A stretch of DNA of 64,000 nt from Neptunicella marina (GTDB lineage Bacteria; Pseudomonadota; Gammaproteobacteria; Enterobacterales; Alteromonadaceae), in NCBI RefSeq assembly GCF_014270035.1, contig NZ_JACNEP010000017.1, positions 1-64,000 of the forward strand, read 5' to 3'. The translations under genes and the position numbers were made by a program. Under the pieces are notes generated by a model. The model worked only from the letters and a program-made list of their open reading frames with translations, searched no databases and was not told the origin of the DNA. The number at the start of each line of letters is the position of its first letter. The stretch's first letter is position 1. Below, piece after piece: positions 46,101 through 54,849 of this stretch.

Positions 46101-47123
46101 GTAATTCGACAGTGTTACCAGAGGAGCAGGTAAAATAGCGGTGGGATCATTGCCTGGTACTGCCGCAGGAATAACATCACCATTCGGACCTTCCATTGGA
46201 TAACCGTCGGCATTGGCATAAACACGATAAGTGAAGTCATTTTCACCAGCTTCAGCTGATAAATCCTTTTTAAACAGAACTTTCTGTGTGGTTGAGTCGA
46301 TAACGAAGCTGTAGTATTTGCTTTCAACTGAATTTGCATCCGCTAAATTCAACTCCACATAGTAAGCCGCTTGTAAACCGTCATTTCCGTCAAAGAAAAC
46401 ACGTTTTGCACGTGGCTGGCCTACGACCTCAAAGTCACCATAAGTACTTTGAGCATCAAAAACCTGATATTTACCTTCATGCGCAGAGCCTGTGAGAATA
46501 ACGTCTGCTTTACCATTTGACAGTACGTCTGCTGCTTTATGAATCGCTTCTTCGGCAGAAACAAAGTTAGCTAACAGGGCTAACGTTTGTCGACCCGGGT
46601 TGGAGCGAGCAAAATAACCTGATGCAGAAACCAGATTAAGTTCGCGATCCATCATGATGTTATATTCGCGGTTGAATACCTCAACACCCTGTATTTCCTG
46701 AGTGTATTTGGCGATCAATGGTCCTTTGGTTGTTTTATGGAAATCGCGAACTACCGCTTTATTGGATTCGGCTTTATTCGCTGATACGCCCGTCATCTGA
46801 GCCACATAAAAATCTGCTGCAAATTGTGCCTGTGCAGATTTGGCAACGCCGGTTAAGTCGGGTTTGGCCTGATTGGTTGGTGCCCAAATAAAGGTCGCCT
46901 TTCCTAATTTGGTGTCGAACTGGCTTTTCATTCCCGATATAGTTGAACGACTGGCTAATGCCTGTTGTCTGGCCGCGTCATAACTTGTTTGAGCGGAAAT
47001 TCGTGGCGCTTTAAGTAAAGCGGTTTGATTAGAAGAATAGGTTACAGCATTGGCATTGATAGCGACGGAAGACAAAGCTGCCGTAACCAATGTAGCCAGT
47101 ACACTTGGTTTAAAAGATTTCAT
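43155..47123 (-). CDS. Secreted M36 (fungalysin) metalloprotease with PA domain and GlyGly-CTERM
   Basis: Product of 1322 aa. A signal peptide (ATLVTAALSSVAINANA) is followed by an FTP-type propeptide (to about 290) and the M36 catalytic domain, with the zinc motif VIAHEWGHYIS (about 645-655) and GEGWGDFHAMMF. A protease-associated domain is inserted at about 500-620 (GKIAIIDRGACNFTLKV). After the catalytic part come a CARDB-like beta domain, a jelly-roll-like region (about 975-1195) and a PKD/REJ-like domain (about 1215-1290). The tail SSGGSLGWLSIFLMLPLALRRRLKK is a GlyGly-CTERM sorting signal cut by rhombosortase. It is a likely nutrient-scavenging extracellular or surface protease, transcribed alone with its own terminator. 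Confidence 0.93.
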   Translation of the reverse strand: MKSFKPSVLATLVTAALSSVAINANAVTYSSNQTALLKAPRISAQTSYDAARQQALASRSTISGMKSQFDTKLGKATFIWAPTNQAKPDLTGVAKSAQAQFAADFYVAQMTGVSANKAESNKAVVRDFHKTTKGPLIAKYTQEIQGVEVFNREYNIMMDRELNLVSASGYFARSNPGRQTLALLANFVSAEEAIHKAADVLSNGKADVILTGSAHEGKYQVFDAQSTYGDFEVVGQPRAKRVFFDGNDGLQAAYYVELNLADANSVESKYYSFVIDSTTQKVLFKKDLSAEAGENDFTYRVYANADGYPMEGPNGDVIPAAVPGNDPTAILPAPLVTLSNYSAISTNDPWLSPDATITSGNNVFAYADLIAPDGYGTGDLTAETTSAQTFDYVLKDSEPANSYNNRKAAVVNLFYMTNFLHDFYYDYGFDEAAGNAQLVNYDRGGVEGDPLHVQAQDFSGFDNANMSTPADGASPRMQQYLWQSKDAVVGVDFGVTVTSHADLGLLQSSKTASFGPQQFTGIEGDTVRLEDGTAPINDGCEVATNAADLAGKIAIIDRGACNFTLKVLHAQEAGAKAAIIVNNTDDGTPAPMGGEDAAVKIPSMGLNYADGHGIYDLIDAGDTVTVEMFNNFALKDSTFDNAVIAHEWGHYISNRLVGNASGLINNQGGSMGEGWGDFHAMMFLARAADAEIEGNEEFQVPYAAVSYVADYYYGIRAYPYTPNMDINPLTFDYITVDPEVHGSGTVWCSMLWDIYVGLINKYGFEEAQSRMATYLVASYKVTPVAPTFTEARDAVLATMYATDHDDFDLALKAFARRGMGLGAVSPERFDDTHAGVVESYESELATFNATKVDFNPTFDGTDLGYCTNDSILDAGETGTISVTIKNTGTETLTGVTAKVEVVGDQDVTFENDGIVTFDEIAPFASATSNTIKLTLNSAGTADDLELKVTFPEQTADDEIVEAPDMSFSTMVNMDFESVEPVEQTATSDMETAAIFQNWKEHVQAGGDLAEGTRVADMANTGFLQSLNPGVDLGATTMLIYNNDFESDVAYESNAFEVGYNGDFTVSFWHFYWIEEEWDGGVVEISVNGSDWVDVTDIGGVFENGYSGTLIDNPRQVLSGRKAFTGMNGDLATSAGGMESINFGTALNGSQVKLRFRLGSDSAAAEYGWFIDNVTISNVNTPVFSKVIAGDSVSCDNAKPQLTVEASASVQEGSSTTITAAATDRNGDNLTYSWVQTDGPSATVSGEDTETLTVTAPSVNSDTTLTFELTVSDGTDTVSSTVTVNVANKPSVVTPPKHSSGGSLGWLSIFLMLPLALRRRLKK

Positions 47124-47681
47124 GTAAGTTACCCTGTTGTTTTTAATGTAATTTCCCCGTCATATATTTGAGTCATTATTAGGTCCTTTGCCTATACGGC
47201 ACATGACGGACTATCCGTTTTAGAACATAGGTATGCGTTAACGCAAGAGATGATGTGTTGGGCGATAAGGACTGTATAACTGTTAGGCGTTTGCACTGAG
47301 TTTTGAGGTTGGACTTTTTATGTATTTGTGATTTTTGTCCAGAAAATGAAACAGGATTTTATTAAAAATCTTTTAAAATCAAACTGATAGAAATGTTTGT
47401 TAAAATGAATTACCAAAAATTAACCATCATTTTTCGTAATGCGGGAGTGTAAAAAAAAATTTACGAAATTTTGATACATTAAATGTATCTTAATGCAGGC
47501 TTTATTTTAAATAGTGATGTATTATAAAAAACTATTAAGCATCATAGTTGAATAGTCACCAAGAATTTTATGTAAATTCTTATAAAAAATATTAAATATC
47601 ATTAAGTTATGAATTTATATCACGTCTTATATGATTGAGTTATTCTATATTTTTATTTGTTATATTGGATGTTTTTTCAAC
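47124..47681. other. AT-rich intergenic region upstream of the M36 protease
   Basis: This 558-base stretch is clearly more AT-rich than its surroundings, especially at 47330-47680, with many A and T tracts. I see no gene, repeat or clean terminator. It must hold the promoter and any regulatory sites of the protease (minus strand) and the 3' region of the convergent-side GTPase gene ending at 47682. The composition would suit H-NS-like binding or relic foreign DNA. Confidence 0.5.
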
Positions 47682-48608
47682 TTAGTTGCGTTTTGACTGT
47701 TTAAACTTCTTTTTACGTTTTGAATCTTTTTCTTTCTTTTCTTCTAACTTAATGACAATTTCAGCGTCTTCTTTTTCTGTCATTATGGGCGTTTCAAGGG
47801 TAACTCTTCCTAATTTTCCGCTGCGAAGTTCATTGATTATAACTTCACATATTTTATGCAGATTGACTCTGCCACCCGCCATAATCGCGCCTCGTGATTT
47901 CGCTGCCATTTCCAGAAACTCGATTTCTGTATCGGGGATCTCATCCAGTTTAAAGCGTTGTTTTAACAACTCCGGATAGGCTTTAATCAAATAATCTGCG
48001 GCATAAAAACCAATGTCATCGTATTCCAGTGCGGTGTCTTTTATTGCGCCAGTAATACCCAAGCGATAACCACTGTTTTCATTGTGAACTTTAGGCCACA
48101 GAATTCCCGGGGTATCAAACAGAATAATGCCGCTGCCAAGATTAATACGTTGTTGTGCCTTAGTAACGGCTGGTTCATTACCAGTTTTAGCAATAATACG
48201 TTCAGCCAGTGTATTGATTAAGGTTGATTTACCTACATTGGGAATACCGCAAATCATGGTATGAATATTTTTAATACTGGCGTCTTTTTGTGGCAACATT
48301 TCACGACATAGATCCAGAATGCATTTCATTTGAGCTGGATTATCAGTGGTGGTGGCAATCGTGCGAACATTACGCTGCTGTTCCAGGTAGCGTTGCCATT
48401 GCTCGGTTAATTCAGGATCGGCTAAGTCTGATTTACTTAATACTTTTATGCAGGGTTTATCGCCACGCAAACTGGCAATCGCCGGATTTTCACTGGAATA
48501 GGGAATACGTGCATCCAGTACTTCAATAATAATGTCAACCTGGGGTAAGCGCTCTTTTATTTCTTTTTGCGCTTTGTGCATGTGGCCGGGGTACCAGTGA
48601 ATTGACAT
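47682..48608 (-). CDS. Ribosome biogenesis GTPase, YlqF/RbgA family
   Basis: Product of 308 aa with circularly permuted GTPase motifs: DARIPYSSENP, G4 as SKSDL, then G1 as GIPNVGKSTLIN, G3 as DTPG, and the C-terminal YlqF domain. The N-terminus is IHWYPGHMHKAQKEI, diagnostic of YlqF/RbgA (50S assembly). The C-terminus is a lysine-rich tail. AGGAAAT precedes ATG 48608; a longer reading without a ribosome binding site was rejected. Confidence 0.92.
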   Translation of the reverse strand: MSIHWYPGHMHKAQKEIKERLPQVDIIIEVLDARIPYSSENPAIASLRGDKPCIKVLSKSDLADPELTEQWQRYLEQQRNVRTIATTTDNPAQMKCILDLCREMLPQKDASIKNIHTMICGIPNVGKSTLINTLAERIIAKTGNEPAVTKAQQRINLGSGIILFDTPGILWPKVHNENSGYRLGITGAIKDTALEYDDIGFYAADYLIKAYPELLKQRFKLDEIPDTEIEFLEMAAKSRGAIMAGGRVNLHKICEVIINELRSGKLGRVTLETPIMTEKEDAEIVIKLEEKKEKDSKRKKKFKQSKRN

Positions 48609-48685
48609 TGTATTTCCTAAATGTGAGCTTGCATGGATAAACGCGCGCATTTTACCCCAGAATGCGCCGTATTGCTTTACTCCTG

Positions 48686-49243
48686 TTATGAACGGGGTTT
48701 TATCCTTGGCAGCATGCGTGACAGGGTGTTATCCCTTTGCATATAGTGGTGAAAAAGAGCAGCTACAGCATGAACACCTATTAGCGCATAACCTAGTTTA
48801 CCGATAAGTTCGTGAATTTCTTCCAGATCATGTGCCAGTTCTGTATTGGCAGACAGGACGTTGGGTAAATCAAACAACAGCAGATCAACCTGTTTCCCTT
48901 CAAGGCTCACTATGCTGTAGCCAAGCACCGGCATTGCTAACATTAATCCATATAACGAAAGATGAAAAAGCCCAGCAAGCTTGTGCTGCCAGTCTGGAAT
49001 TGCTGGGATTATAGCCGGGGCTGTCTGGGCGCGTCTGACAAACAAACGGATCCAAACTAACAGCCAAATAATACAACCGAAAATAAAATGACTTTTTACC
49101 ATCCATGTTCTGGCGTCTGTACCTCGCTCAAACAGTCCGCGAAATTCAATACTGCAATACACGGCAATGAATAAAAGCAGTGTTAGCCAATGAATGATAA
49201 TTAGCGGTTTTGTGTAGTGTTGCAAATTTGATTGCGCCATCAT
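48686..49243 (-). CDS. Cytochrome b561
   Basis: Product of 185 aa with four membrane helices and paired His residues for two haems (IIHWLTLLLF, VKSHFIFG, LFHLSLYGLMLAMPVLGY, IGVHAVAALFHHYMQ). It belongs to the bacterial CybB family of membrane di-haem b cytochromes, which carry electrons between quinol and partners and have been linked to superoxide oxidation. AGGAG precedes two adjacent ATGs (49243, 49240). Confidence 0.9.
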   Translation of the reverse strand: MMAQSNLQHYTKPLIIIHWLTLLLFIAVYCSIEFRGLFERGTDARTWMVKSHFIFGCIIWLLVWIRLFVRRAQTAPAIIPAIPDWQHKLAGLFHLSLYGLMLAMPVLGYSIVSLEGKQVDLLLFDLPNVLSANTELAHDLEEIHELIGKLGYALIGVHAVAALFHHYMQRDNTLSRMLPRIKPRS

Positions 49244-49321
49244 TTATCTCCTGTTTGGTAGCATTAATTTTGCATAAAAACCTTTTTGTTTTCTTAATCC
49301 GTATCAAACTTTTTAAGATAA

Positions 49322-50077
49322 TTATCTATTTTTGCACACAGGACATGATGGATTGCGCTTAACACTAAATTGCTGCCATTCTCCTCGCAGCGCGTCAAAT
49401 AACATTAAACGTCCCATGATTGGTGTACCTGCTTTGCTGAGGATTTTAACTGTTTCTAACGCCTGCATTGTGCCTATGACGCCTACCAGTGGTGACACCA
49501 CCCCGGCTTCTATACAACTTAGCGCGGGCTCGCCAAAAAACTGGCTCATACACTGATAACAGGGATTGCTGTTGCCGGGTATTATCGACGTAACCTGGCC
49601 TTCAAATTGCACAGCAGCGCCTGATACCAGAGGGATTTCATGTTCTACACAGTGCTGATTTAACAGGTTGCGGGTGCTGAGGTTATCAGTGCAGTCCAGT
49701 ATCAACTGAATATCTTTGAGTAATTCTGCGATATTTTGCTGATTAATATCCGTATGAATAGCATTGATGTGGCAATCACTATTAAGTGCGATTAAGCGTT
49801 TTTGTGCAGATGTGACTTTAGCTAACCCTATGTCTGCTTCGGTATGCAGCACTTGTCGTTGTAAATTGGATAGTTCTACCATGTCATGATCAACTAACGT
49901 CACCTTGCCTATTCCTGAGGCAACAATAAACTGTGCCGCACTGCAACCCAGGCCGCCTAGTCCCGCTATCAAAACATGGCTATTTAACAAACTCTCCTGA
50001 CCCTCCAAATCTATCTGAGGTAACAGCATTTGTCTGTTGTAGCGTAGCGCCAGTTCTCTGGTAAGTTGTTTGCTCAT
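49322..50077 (-). CDS. moeB: Molybdopterin-synthase adenylyltransferase
   Basis: Product of 251 aa from the E1-like ThiF/MoeB/HesA family. It has an N-terminal RYNRQMLLPQ, a nucleotide loop GLGGLGCSAAQFIVASGIG, VDHDMVELSNLQRQ, DCTDNLSTRNLLN, and a zinc site formed by CYQCM and CPVCK. The neighbouring moaBCDE genes select MoeB over ThiF. It adenylates the MoaD C-terminus so that sulfur can be loaded. It is divergent from the moa operon. Confidence 0.9.
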   Translation of the reverse strand: MSKQLTRELALRYNRQMLLPQIDLEGQESLLNSHVLIAGLGGLGCSAAQFIVASGIGKVTLVDHDMVELSNLQRQVLHTEADIGLAKVTSAQKRLIALNSDCHINAIHTDINQQNIAELLKDIQLILDCTDNLSTRNLLNQHCVEHEIPLVSGAAVQFEGQVTSIIPGNSNPCYQCMSQFFGEPALSCIEAGVVSPLVGVIGTMQALETVKILSKAGTPIMGRLMLFDALRGEWQQFSVKRNPSCPVCKNR

Positions 50078-50174
50078 ACGGAGGCTAAATCGTTAAAATC
50101 TAAAGTGGAATATGTCCATATTACTGGCTTTTATGCTAATTTGTCAGGCAATTCAGTTACTTCAGGAATTTTTA

Positions 50175-50693
50175 ATGTCTTCGTCTTCTAAGCCCTTTAT
50201 TCCATTATCTATTGCCGTACTCACTGTTTCAGATACCCGTACAACCGAGACTGATACATCTGGTGGCTGGTTGGTGGAAACCCTGAGTGCCGCCGGGCAC
50301 CATTTGGCAGAAAAACTGATCTTAAAGGATGACAAATATAAGGTGCGTGCTGCTGTCGCTAACTGGATTGCCAGCGATGATGTGCAGGTTGTTTTAATCA
50401 CCGGTGGCACAGGTTTTAGTGCACGTGATGTCACACCTGAAGCGGTTAGTGTGCTTTTTGATAAAAGCATTGAAGGCTTTGGTGAGGTATTCCGGTCTGT
50501 GTCTTTCGATGAAATCGGTAGCTCAACCATTCAATCCCGCGCATTGGCCGGTATGGCAAATGGTACAGTGGTGTTTTGTTTACCCGGTTCAACCGGTGCC
50601 TGTAAAACTGGCTGGGATCTGATTAAGCAGCAAATCGATAGTACCCATAAGCCCTGTAACTTTGTTGCACAACTTAAAAGTATCGGAGTCTGA
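50175..50693 (+). CDS. moaB: Molybdenum cofactor biosynthesis protein B
   Basis: Product of 172 aa, MoaB/MogA fold: [39 protein letters not shown] and [15 protein letters not shown]. It is related to the molybdopterin adenylyltransferase MogA; MoaB itself has an uncertain role in E. coli. An upstream in-frame extension has no ribosome binding site, whereas AGGA lies ahead of ATG 50175. The stop overlaps the moaC start by one base. Confidence 0.9.
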   Translation: MSSSSKPFIPLSIAVLTVSDTRTTETDTSGGWLVETLSAAGHHLAEKLILKDDKYKVRAAVANWIASDDVQVVLITGGTGFSARDVTPEAVSVLFDKSIEGFGEVFRSVSFDEIGSSTIQSRALAGMANGTVVFCLPGSTGACKTGWDLIKQQIDSTHKPCNFVAQLKSIGV

Positions 50694-51175
50694 TGTTAAT
50701 GGCGTTAACTCATATCAATCAACAGGGCGATGCCAGCATGGTGGATGTGACCAACAAAGCGGTGACTTCCCGTACGGCGATTGCTGAAGGTTACATTTAT
50801 ATGCAGCCCGATACGCTTAAGCTGGTTGAACAACACGGTATGCAAAAAGGCGATGTGATTGCGGTTGCGCGCATTGCGGGTATTCAGGCGGCAAAAAAAT
50901 GTGCTGACTTAATTCCGCTTTGCCATCCACTGGCGTTATCTAAAGTGCAGCTGGATTTTGAACTGCAACCTGAGAACTCACGTGTGCGTATTCAAAGCTT
51001 ATGCAAACTGGCAGGCCAGACGGGGGTTGAAATGGAAGCACTGACTGCGGTATCGGTTGCAGCGCTTACCTTGTTTGATATGTGTAAAGCTGCTGATAAA
51101 AGTATGCGCATAGACGGCATTCGTGTACTCAGCAAACAAGGCGGTAAATCCGGAGACTGGAGTGCAGATGGTTAA
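50693..51175 (+). CDS. moaC: Cyclic pyranopterin monophosphate synthase accessory protein
   Basis: Product of 160 aa with conserved [31 protein letters not shown] and [24 protein letters not shown]. It converts 3',8-cyclo-GTP to cyclic pyranopterin monophosphate. GGAG precedes ATG 50693 (second ATG at 50699). Its partner MoaA is not in this window. The 3' end overlaps moaD by eight bases. Confidence 0.95.
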   Translation: MLMALTHINQQGDASMVDVTNKAVTSRTAIAEGYIYMQPDTLKLVEQHGMQKGDVIAVARIAGIQAAKKCADLIPLCHPLALSKVQLDFELQPENSRVRIQSLCKLAGQTGVEMEALTAVSVAALTLFDMCKAADKSMRIDGIRVLSKQGGKSGDWSADG

Positions 51176-51416
51176 AGTTAAATTTTTTGCGCGTTTGCGT
51201 GAGCAATTGCAATGTAGCGAACTTGAGGTTGAACTGGCTGAATCAACCAGTATTGCTCAGTTAAAACATAAACTGGTTGACGGTAACCCCAACTGGCAAC
51301 AAGCGTTGGCAAGTGGTGATCTGTTATGCGCGCTCAATCAAACCTTGTGTAGTTCTGATACCGTATTATCGGATAATGATGAAGTGGCATTTTTTCCGCC
51401 GGTAACAGGTGGCTGA
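51168..51416 (+). CDS. moaD: Molybdopterin synthase small subunit
   Basis: Product of 82 aa, a ubiquitin-like sulfur carrier starting [14 protein letters not shown] and ending [10 protein letters not shown], with the C-terminal GlyGly that becomes the thiocarboxylate. ATG 51168 has GGAG five bases upstream; a longer in-frame reading runs into moaC. The stop directly abuts the moaE start. Confidence 0.93.
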   Translation: MVKVKFFARLREQLQCSELEVELAESTSIAQLKHKLVDGNPNWQQALASGDLLCALNQTLCSSDTVLSDNDEVAFFPPVTGG

Positions 51417-51872
51417 ATGATTAGCATCCAGTCACAGGATTTTAGTCTTGAAGACGAGTATCAGGCGTTACGAACATTGGAAAATGGTGCAACAGGTGCA
51501 ATCGTTATTTTTAGTGGCCTGGTGCGCGACTTTAACGATAATGGCGATATCCAGGGTTTATTCATTGAGCATTACCCGGGCATGACAGAACAGGCGATTG
51601 CCCAAATAGTTGAGCGGGCAACATTGCGCTGGTCGCTGCAAAAAGTGCGGGTGATTCATCGTATTGGCGAGCTTAAATCCAATGAACAAATAGTGTTTGT
51701 CGGCATTGCCAGTCAGCACCGCGCTGATGCCTTTGCCGCTTGTGAATTCATTATGGATTACCTGAAAAACGATGTGCCCTTATGGAAAAAGGAGCTGAGT
51801 AACCATAACAGTCAGTGGGTTGAGGCTAAAACATCGGATAAACAATCACTTAAGCGCTGGAACAAAAGCTGA
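51417..51872 (+). CDS. moaE: Molybdopterin synthase large subunit
   Basis: Product of 151 aa with conserved GAIVIFSGLVRDFN, LFIEHYPGMTEQAI, VRVIHRIGELK, HRADAFAACEFIMDYLK and PLWKKE. It transfers two sulfurs from MoaD to the pterin dithiolene. It starts immediately after moaD and overlaps modA by one base, coupling cofactor synthesis to molybdate uptake. Confidence 0.95.
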   Translation: MISIQSQDFSLEDEYQALRTLENGATGAIVIFSGLVRDFNDNGDIQGLFIEHYPGMTEQAIAQIVERATLRWSLQKVRVIHRIGELKSNEQIVFVGIASQHRADAFAACEFIMDYLKNDVPLWKKELSNHNSQWVEAKTSDKQSLKRWNKS

Positions 51873-52669
51873 TGCGGGTGAGTTTGCACAGCTTTATTTA
51901 TGCAGTAGTCTTTTTTTCGCTTTCCCTATTGAGCCAAAATTGCCTGGCGGAAAATGAACAAGTATTAACTCTCAGAGTTGCTGTTGCGGCGAATTTCAGT
52001 CAAACCTTACGTGAGTTGATAGCGGTTGGGGACTCCTCAAACAATCAGCAGAACCTGCCACAAATTGACGTTGTGGTGGGCTCTACCGGTACCTTGTATG
52101 CACAAATAGTGCACGGAGCCCCGTTTGATATTTTTTTAGCTGCAAATGTTAAACACCCGGCACAACTTGAGCAAAACGGCCTGATTGCAGAGCATTCACG
52201 CCACACTTATGCGGTGGGGCAATTGGCATTCTGGTGTCCATCCTGTGAAAGTACCGATGAGCAAAGCTTAAAGAACTGGCAGGGCAATCTGGCGATCGCC
52301 AATCCTACGCTGGCGCCTTACGGCGAGGCTGCAATACAAGTGTTACAGGCGTTAAATTTAGCGGATTTAACATCAATCAGGCTGGTGCAGGGTAATAATG
52401 TGGCACAAGCATTTCAGTTTATTGATAGTGGTAATACGCTGGGTGGATTTGTGGCTGCCAGTCAGGTGATGGAAAAAACTGAAGCTCAAACATGGTTAGT
52501 CCCACATCAATTTTATGCACCGATTGAACAACAGCTTGTGATAGTCAAAAACACCAAACAACTTGCTGCGGCAAAGCAGTTGGTGGCTTTTTTATTGTCA
52601 GAGCAAGCGCAATTGATAATCCAGCAACATGGTTATCAAGCGTTACCTGTGAACTCCAAGGCAAACTGA
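51872..52669 (+). CDS. modA: Molybdate-binding periplasmic protein
   Basis: Product of 265 aa with a signal peptide (FIYAVVFFSLSLLSQNCLA) and a periplasmic-binding fold. The molybdate-site sequences are VAVAANFSQTLREL, VGSTGTLYAQI and GAPFDIFLAANVKHP, with ATLAPYGEAA-type (NPTLAPYGEAAIQVL) in the second lobe. It captures molybdate or tungstate for ModBC. It overlaps both neighbours by one base. Confidence 0.93.
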   Translation: MRVSLHSFIYAVVFFSLSLLSQNCLAENEQVLTLRVAVAANFSQTLRELIAVGDSSNNQQNLPQIDVVVGSTGTLYAQIVHGAPFDIFLAANVKHPAQLEQNGLIAEHSRHTYAVGQLAFWCPSCESTDEQSLKNWQGNLAIANPTLAPYGEAAIQVLQALNLADLTSIRLVQGNNVAQAFQFIDSGNTLGGFVAASQVMEKTEAQTWLVPHQFYAPIEQQLVIVKNTKQLAAAKQLVAFLLSEQAQLIIQQHGYQALPVNSKAN

Positions 52670-53346
52670 TGGCTGCCACCGATATCACCGCATTGTGGTT
52701 AACCTTAAAGCTGGCATTTATTACTAGCTGTATTTTACTGGTAATAGGCACACCTTTGGCCTGGTGGTTATCTGGCTGGCAAAGCCGCTTTAAGCCGTTA
52801 GTGTTGGCAATTGTGGCTTTACCTCTGGTATTGCCTCCCACAGTGTTGGGATTTTATTTGTTAATTGCCTTCTCTCCACAAAGCGAGTTTGGCGCATTGT
52901 GGCAAAACATTACTGGCAAGCAACTTGCCTTTAGTTTTTATGGCATTTTACTGGGTTCCATTCTCTATTCATTACCCTTTATGTTGCAGCCGCTTTATGC
53001 TGCTTTTTCGCAATTACCCAAAACCTATCTGGATGTTGCGCATACCTTAGGCATGGGCAAAGTGGCGCGTTTCTGCAAGATTGTTGTGCCGTTAACCAAA
53101 GCCAGTTTTATCAGTGCCTTTGGTTTATGTTTTGCCCATACATTAGGTGAATTTGGCGTGGTGCTGATGATAGGTGGCAATATTCCGGGGGAAACCCAGG
53201 TATTGTCGATTGCGTTATTTGATCATGTGGAAAGTATGCAATATCAGCAGGCGCATGTTCTGGCGGCAGGATTATTAGTCTTATCATTTGTGTTGCTGGT
53301 TGTGCTTTATCGCCAGCATGGTAAAAAGGCGCAGTTATGGGGCTAA
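52669..53346 (+). CDS. modB: Molybdate ABC transporter permease
   Basis: Product of 225 aa with five to six membrane helices. It has the family start LWLTLKLAFITSCILLVIGTPLAWWLS, then VLPPTVLGFYLL and the EAA-type cytoplasmic loop HTLGMGKVARFCKIVVPLTKASF, followed by HTLGEFGVVLMIGGNIPGETQ. It forms the inner-membrane channel with ModC. It overlaps modC by ten bases. Confidence 0.94.
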   Translation: MAATDITALWLTLKLAFITSCILLVIGTPLAWWLSGWQSRFKPLVLAIVALPLVLPPTVLGFYLLIAFSPQSEFGALWQNITGKQLAFSFYGILLGSILYSLPFMLQPLYAAFSQLPKTYLDVAHTLGMGKVARFCKIVVPLTKASFISAFGLCFAHTLGEFGVVLMIGGNIPGETQVLSIALFDHVESMQYQQAHVLAAGLLVLSFVLLVVLYRQHGKKAQLWG

Positions 53347-54380
53347 CAATGAGCGAAACAGCTCATAGCTGGGCATTTAAAAGCAAATTGCCCGATAGTG
53401 ATGGCAATGCTCGTATCGACGCTGAAGCTGAGTTACCGGTATCGGGGATCATTGGGCTTTATGGTGAGTCCGGTGCCGGCAAAACCACGTTATTGCGAAT
53501 TTTGGCTGGTCTGGAATCTAATGCGAACCTGACGGATATTCCCTTTAAACGCGCAGGTATGGTGTTTCAGCAAGCCGGATTATTTCCCCATTTAAGCGTA
53601 AAGCAAAATCTGCAACTGGCCGCCAGTTATGCGCCGCATGAGGTGATGGATATTGGTGAGTTAAGCCAAAAACTGGGATTTAGTCATTTAATTGAGCGTG
53701 ATTGCAATGGGTTATCGGGTGGTGAACAACAGCGCATTGCAATTGCACGGGCAATTATTAATGCACCCGATTTATTGCTGTTGGATGAAGCTGTATCGGC
53801 ATTAGATCAGACATCGCGTATCAATATTCTGAATGTGCTGGTTGAGCTAAGCCAAACATTGTCATTGCCCATGATTATGGTGAGTCACCAGTTAGCGGAA
53901 CTCTCGCAATATTGTGATTATTTGATGCATATGCAGGCCGGGAAAATTGTTGCCCATGGACATATTCAGCAGATGGTGCAGCAACTTAATATATCGCGCT
54001 CAAGTGGGGCATTTAGTCATCTGCAATGTCAGTTTAAACTGCAACATAGCCAGTACGGTATGGACGAATATGACGTTGAAGGCCAAGCGTTATTTACAGC
54101 CAGTCAGAATAAGCCACTAAATATTATTAATGTAGCGGCATCCAGAGTGAGTATCAGTACCAGCCAGCCGGCACAAGGCAGTATGCTTAATTGCTTAACT
54201 GCTACGTTGAGCGCAATTGAAAATGTTGATCAATATAAAAGACGATTAGTACTTCAAATCGGCCAGCAACAGTTACTGGCCGATATCAGTGTGTATTCGT
54301 TAGAGATATTACAGTTGCAGATTGGAATGCCTTTATGGGCGCAATTTAAGCTGCATAATCCATCCCAGTTTATTGACTAA
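53337..54380 (+). CDS. modC: Molybdate ABC transporter ATP-binding protein
   Basis: Product of 347 aa. The ATPase domain has Walker A GESGAGKTT, GMVFQQAGLFPHL, signature LSGGEQQRIAIARAI, Walker B LLLLDEAVSALD and VSHQLAEL. It is followed by a TOBE/Mop domain (about 285-347) that binds molybdate. Start ATG 53337 lies within modB; ATG 53349 preceded by GGGG is an alternative. It is the last gene of the moaBCDE-modABC operon and overlaps the convergent RidA-like gene by four bases. Confidence 0.93.
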   Translation: MGLTMSETAHSWAFKSKLPDSDGNARIDAEAELPVSGIIGLYGESGAGKTTLLRILAGLESNANLTDIPFKRAGMVFQQAGLFPHLSVKQNLQLAASYAPHEVMDIGELSQKLGFSHLIERDCNGLSGGEQQRIAIARAIINAPDLLLLDEAVSALDQTSRINILNVLVELSQTLSLPMIMVSHQLAELSQYCDYLMHMQAGKIVAHGHIQQMVQQLNISRSSGAFSHLQCQFKLQHSQYGMDEYDVEGQALFTASQNKPLNIINVAASRVSISTSQPAQGSMLNCLTATLSAIENVDQYKRRLVLQIGQQQLLADISVYSLEILQLQIGMPLWAQFKLHNPSQFID

Positions 54381-54838
54381 CTTTGTGTCACAACTTTAGC
54401 CATGCACTCAATTTCCACTCTGGCGCCTAAACCTAATCCACTTCCTGCAACCGCGCTGCGTGCCGGTAAATGACCGGCAAAAAATTCCACATAGACGTCA
54501 TTTACCAGTGGCCACTCTTTTATATCGGCCAGAAATAAGGTGCATTTGATTACATGCTGCATATCTGAACCAAAGTTTTTGAGGGTTGTTTGAATATTAG
54601 TTAGCGCCTGACGTGTTTGTGCTTTAACACCGCCATCAACCAAATTCAAAGTGCCGGGTTTTACCCCCAGTTCGCCTGATAAATATAGGATTCCATCGAC
54701 TTCAACTGCTTGTGAAAAAGGTAAATTGAGTTTTTTAAATTCATCCGTGCTCAGTCGTTTAAGGTTGTCGCCCGCGTTGCAGCTCAGGCTGATTAAGCTC
54801 AGTAGTATTAGTATCCATTTAATTAGTTTTAAGTTCAT
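54377..54838 (-). CDS. Exported RidA/YjgF-family protein
   Basis: Product of 153 aa. It has an N-terminal signal sequence (LIKWILILLSLISLSCNA) that most RidA proteins lack, then a RidA trimer domain with FSQAVEVDGILYLSGELG, DMQHVIKCTLFLAD and LPARSAVAGSGLGLGARVEIE. The Arg of the imine-binding site (ARSA) is present. Cytoplasmic RidA hydrolyses reactive enamines; an exported version may have another substrate. GGGAG precedes ATG 54838. It is the third gene of an operon with a hydrolase and a TonB receptor. Confidence 0.82.
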   Translation of the reverse strand: MNLKLIKWILILLSLISLSCNAGDNLKRLSTDEFKKLNLPFSQAVEVDGILYLSGELGVKPGTLNLVDGGVKAQTRQALTNIQTTLKNFGSDMQHVIKCTLFLADIKEWPLVNDVYVEFFAGHLPARSAVAGSGLGLGARVEIECMAKVVTQS

Positions 54839-54849
54839 GTTGTTCTCCC

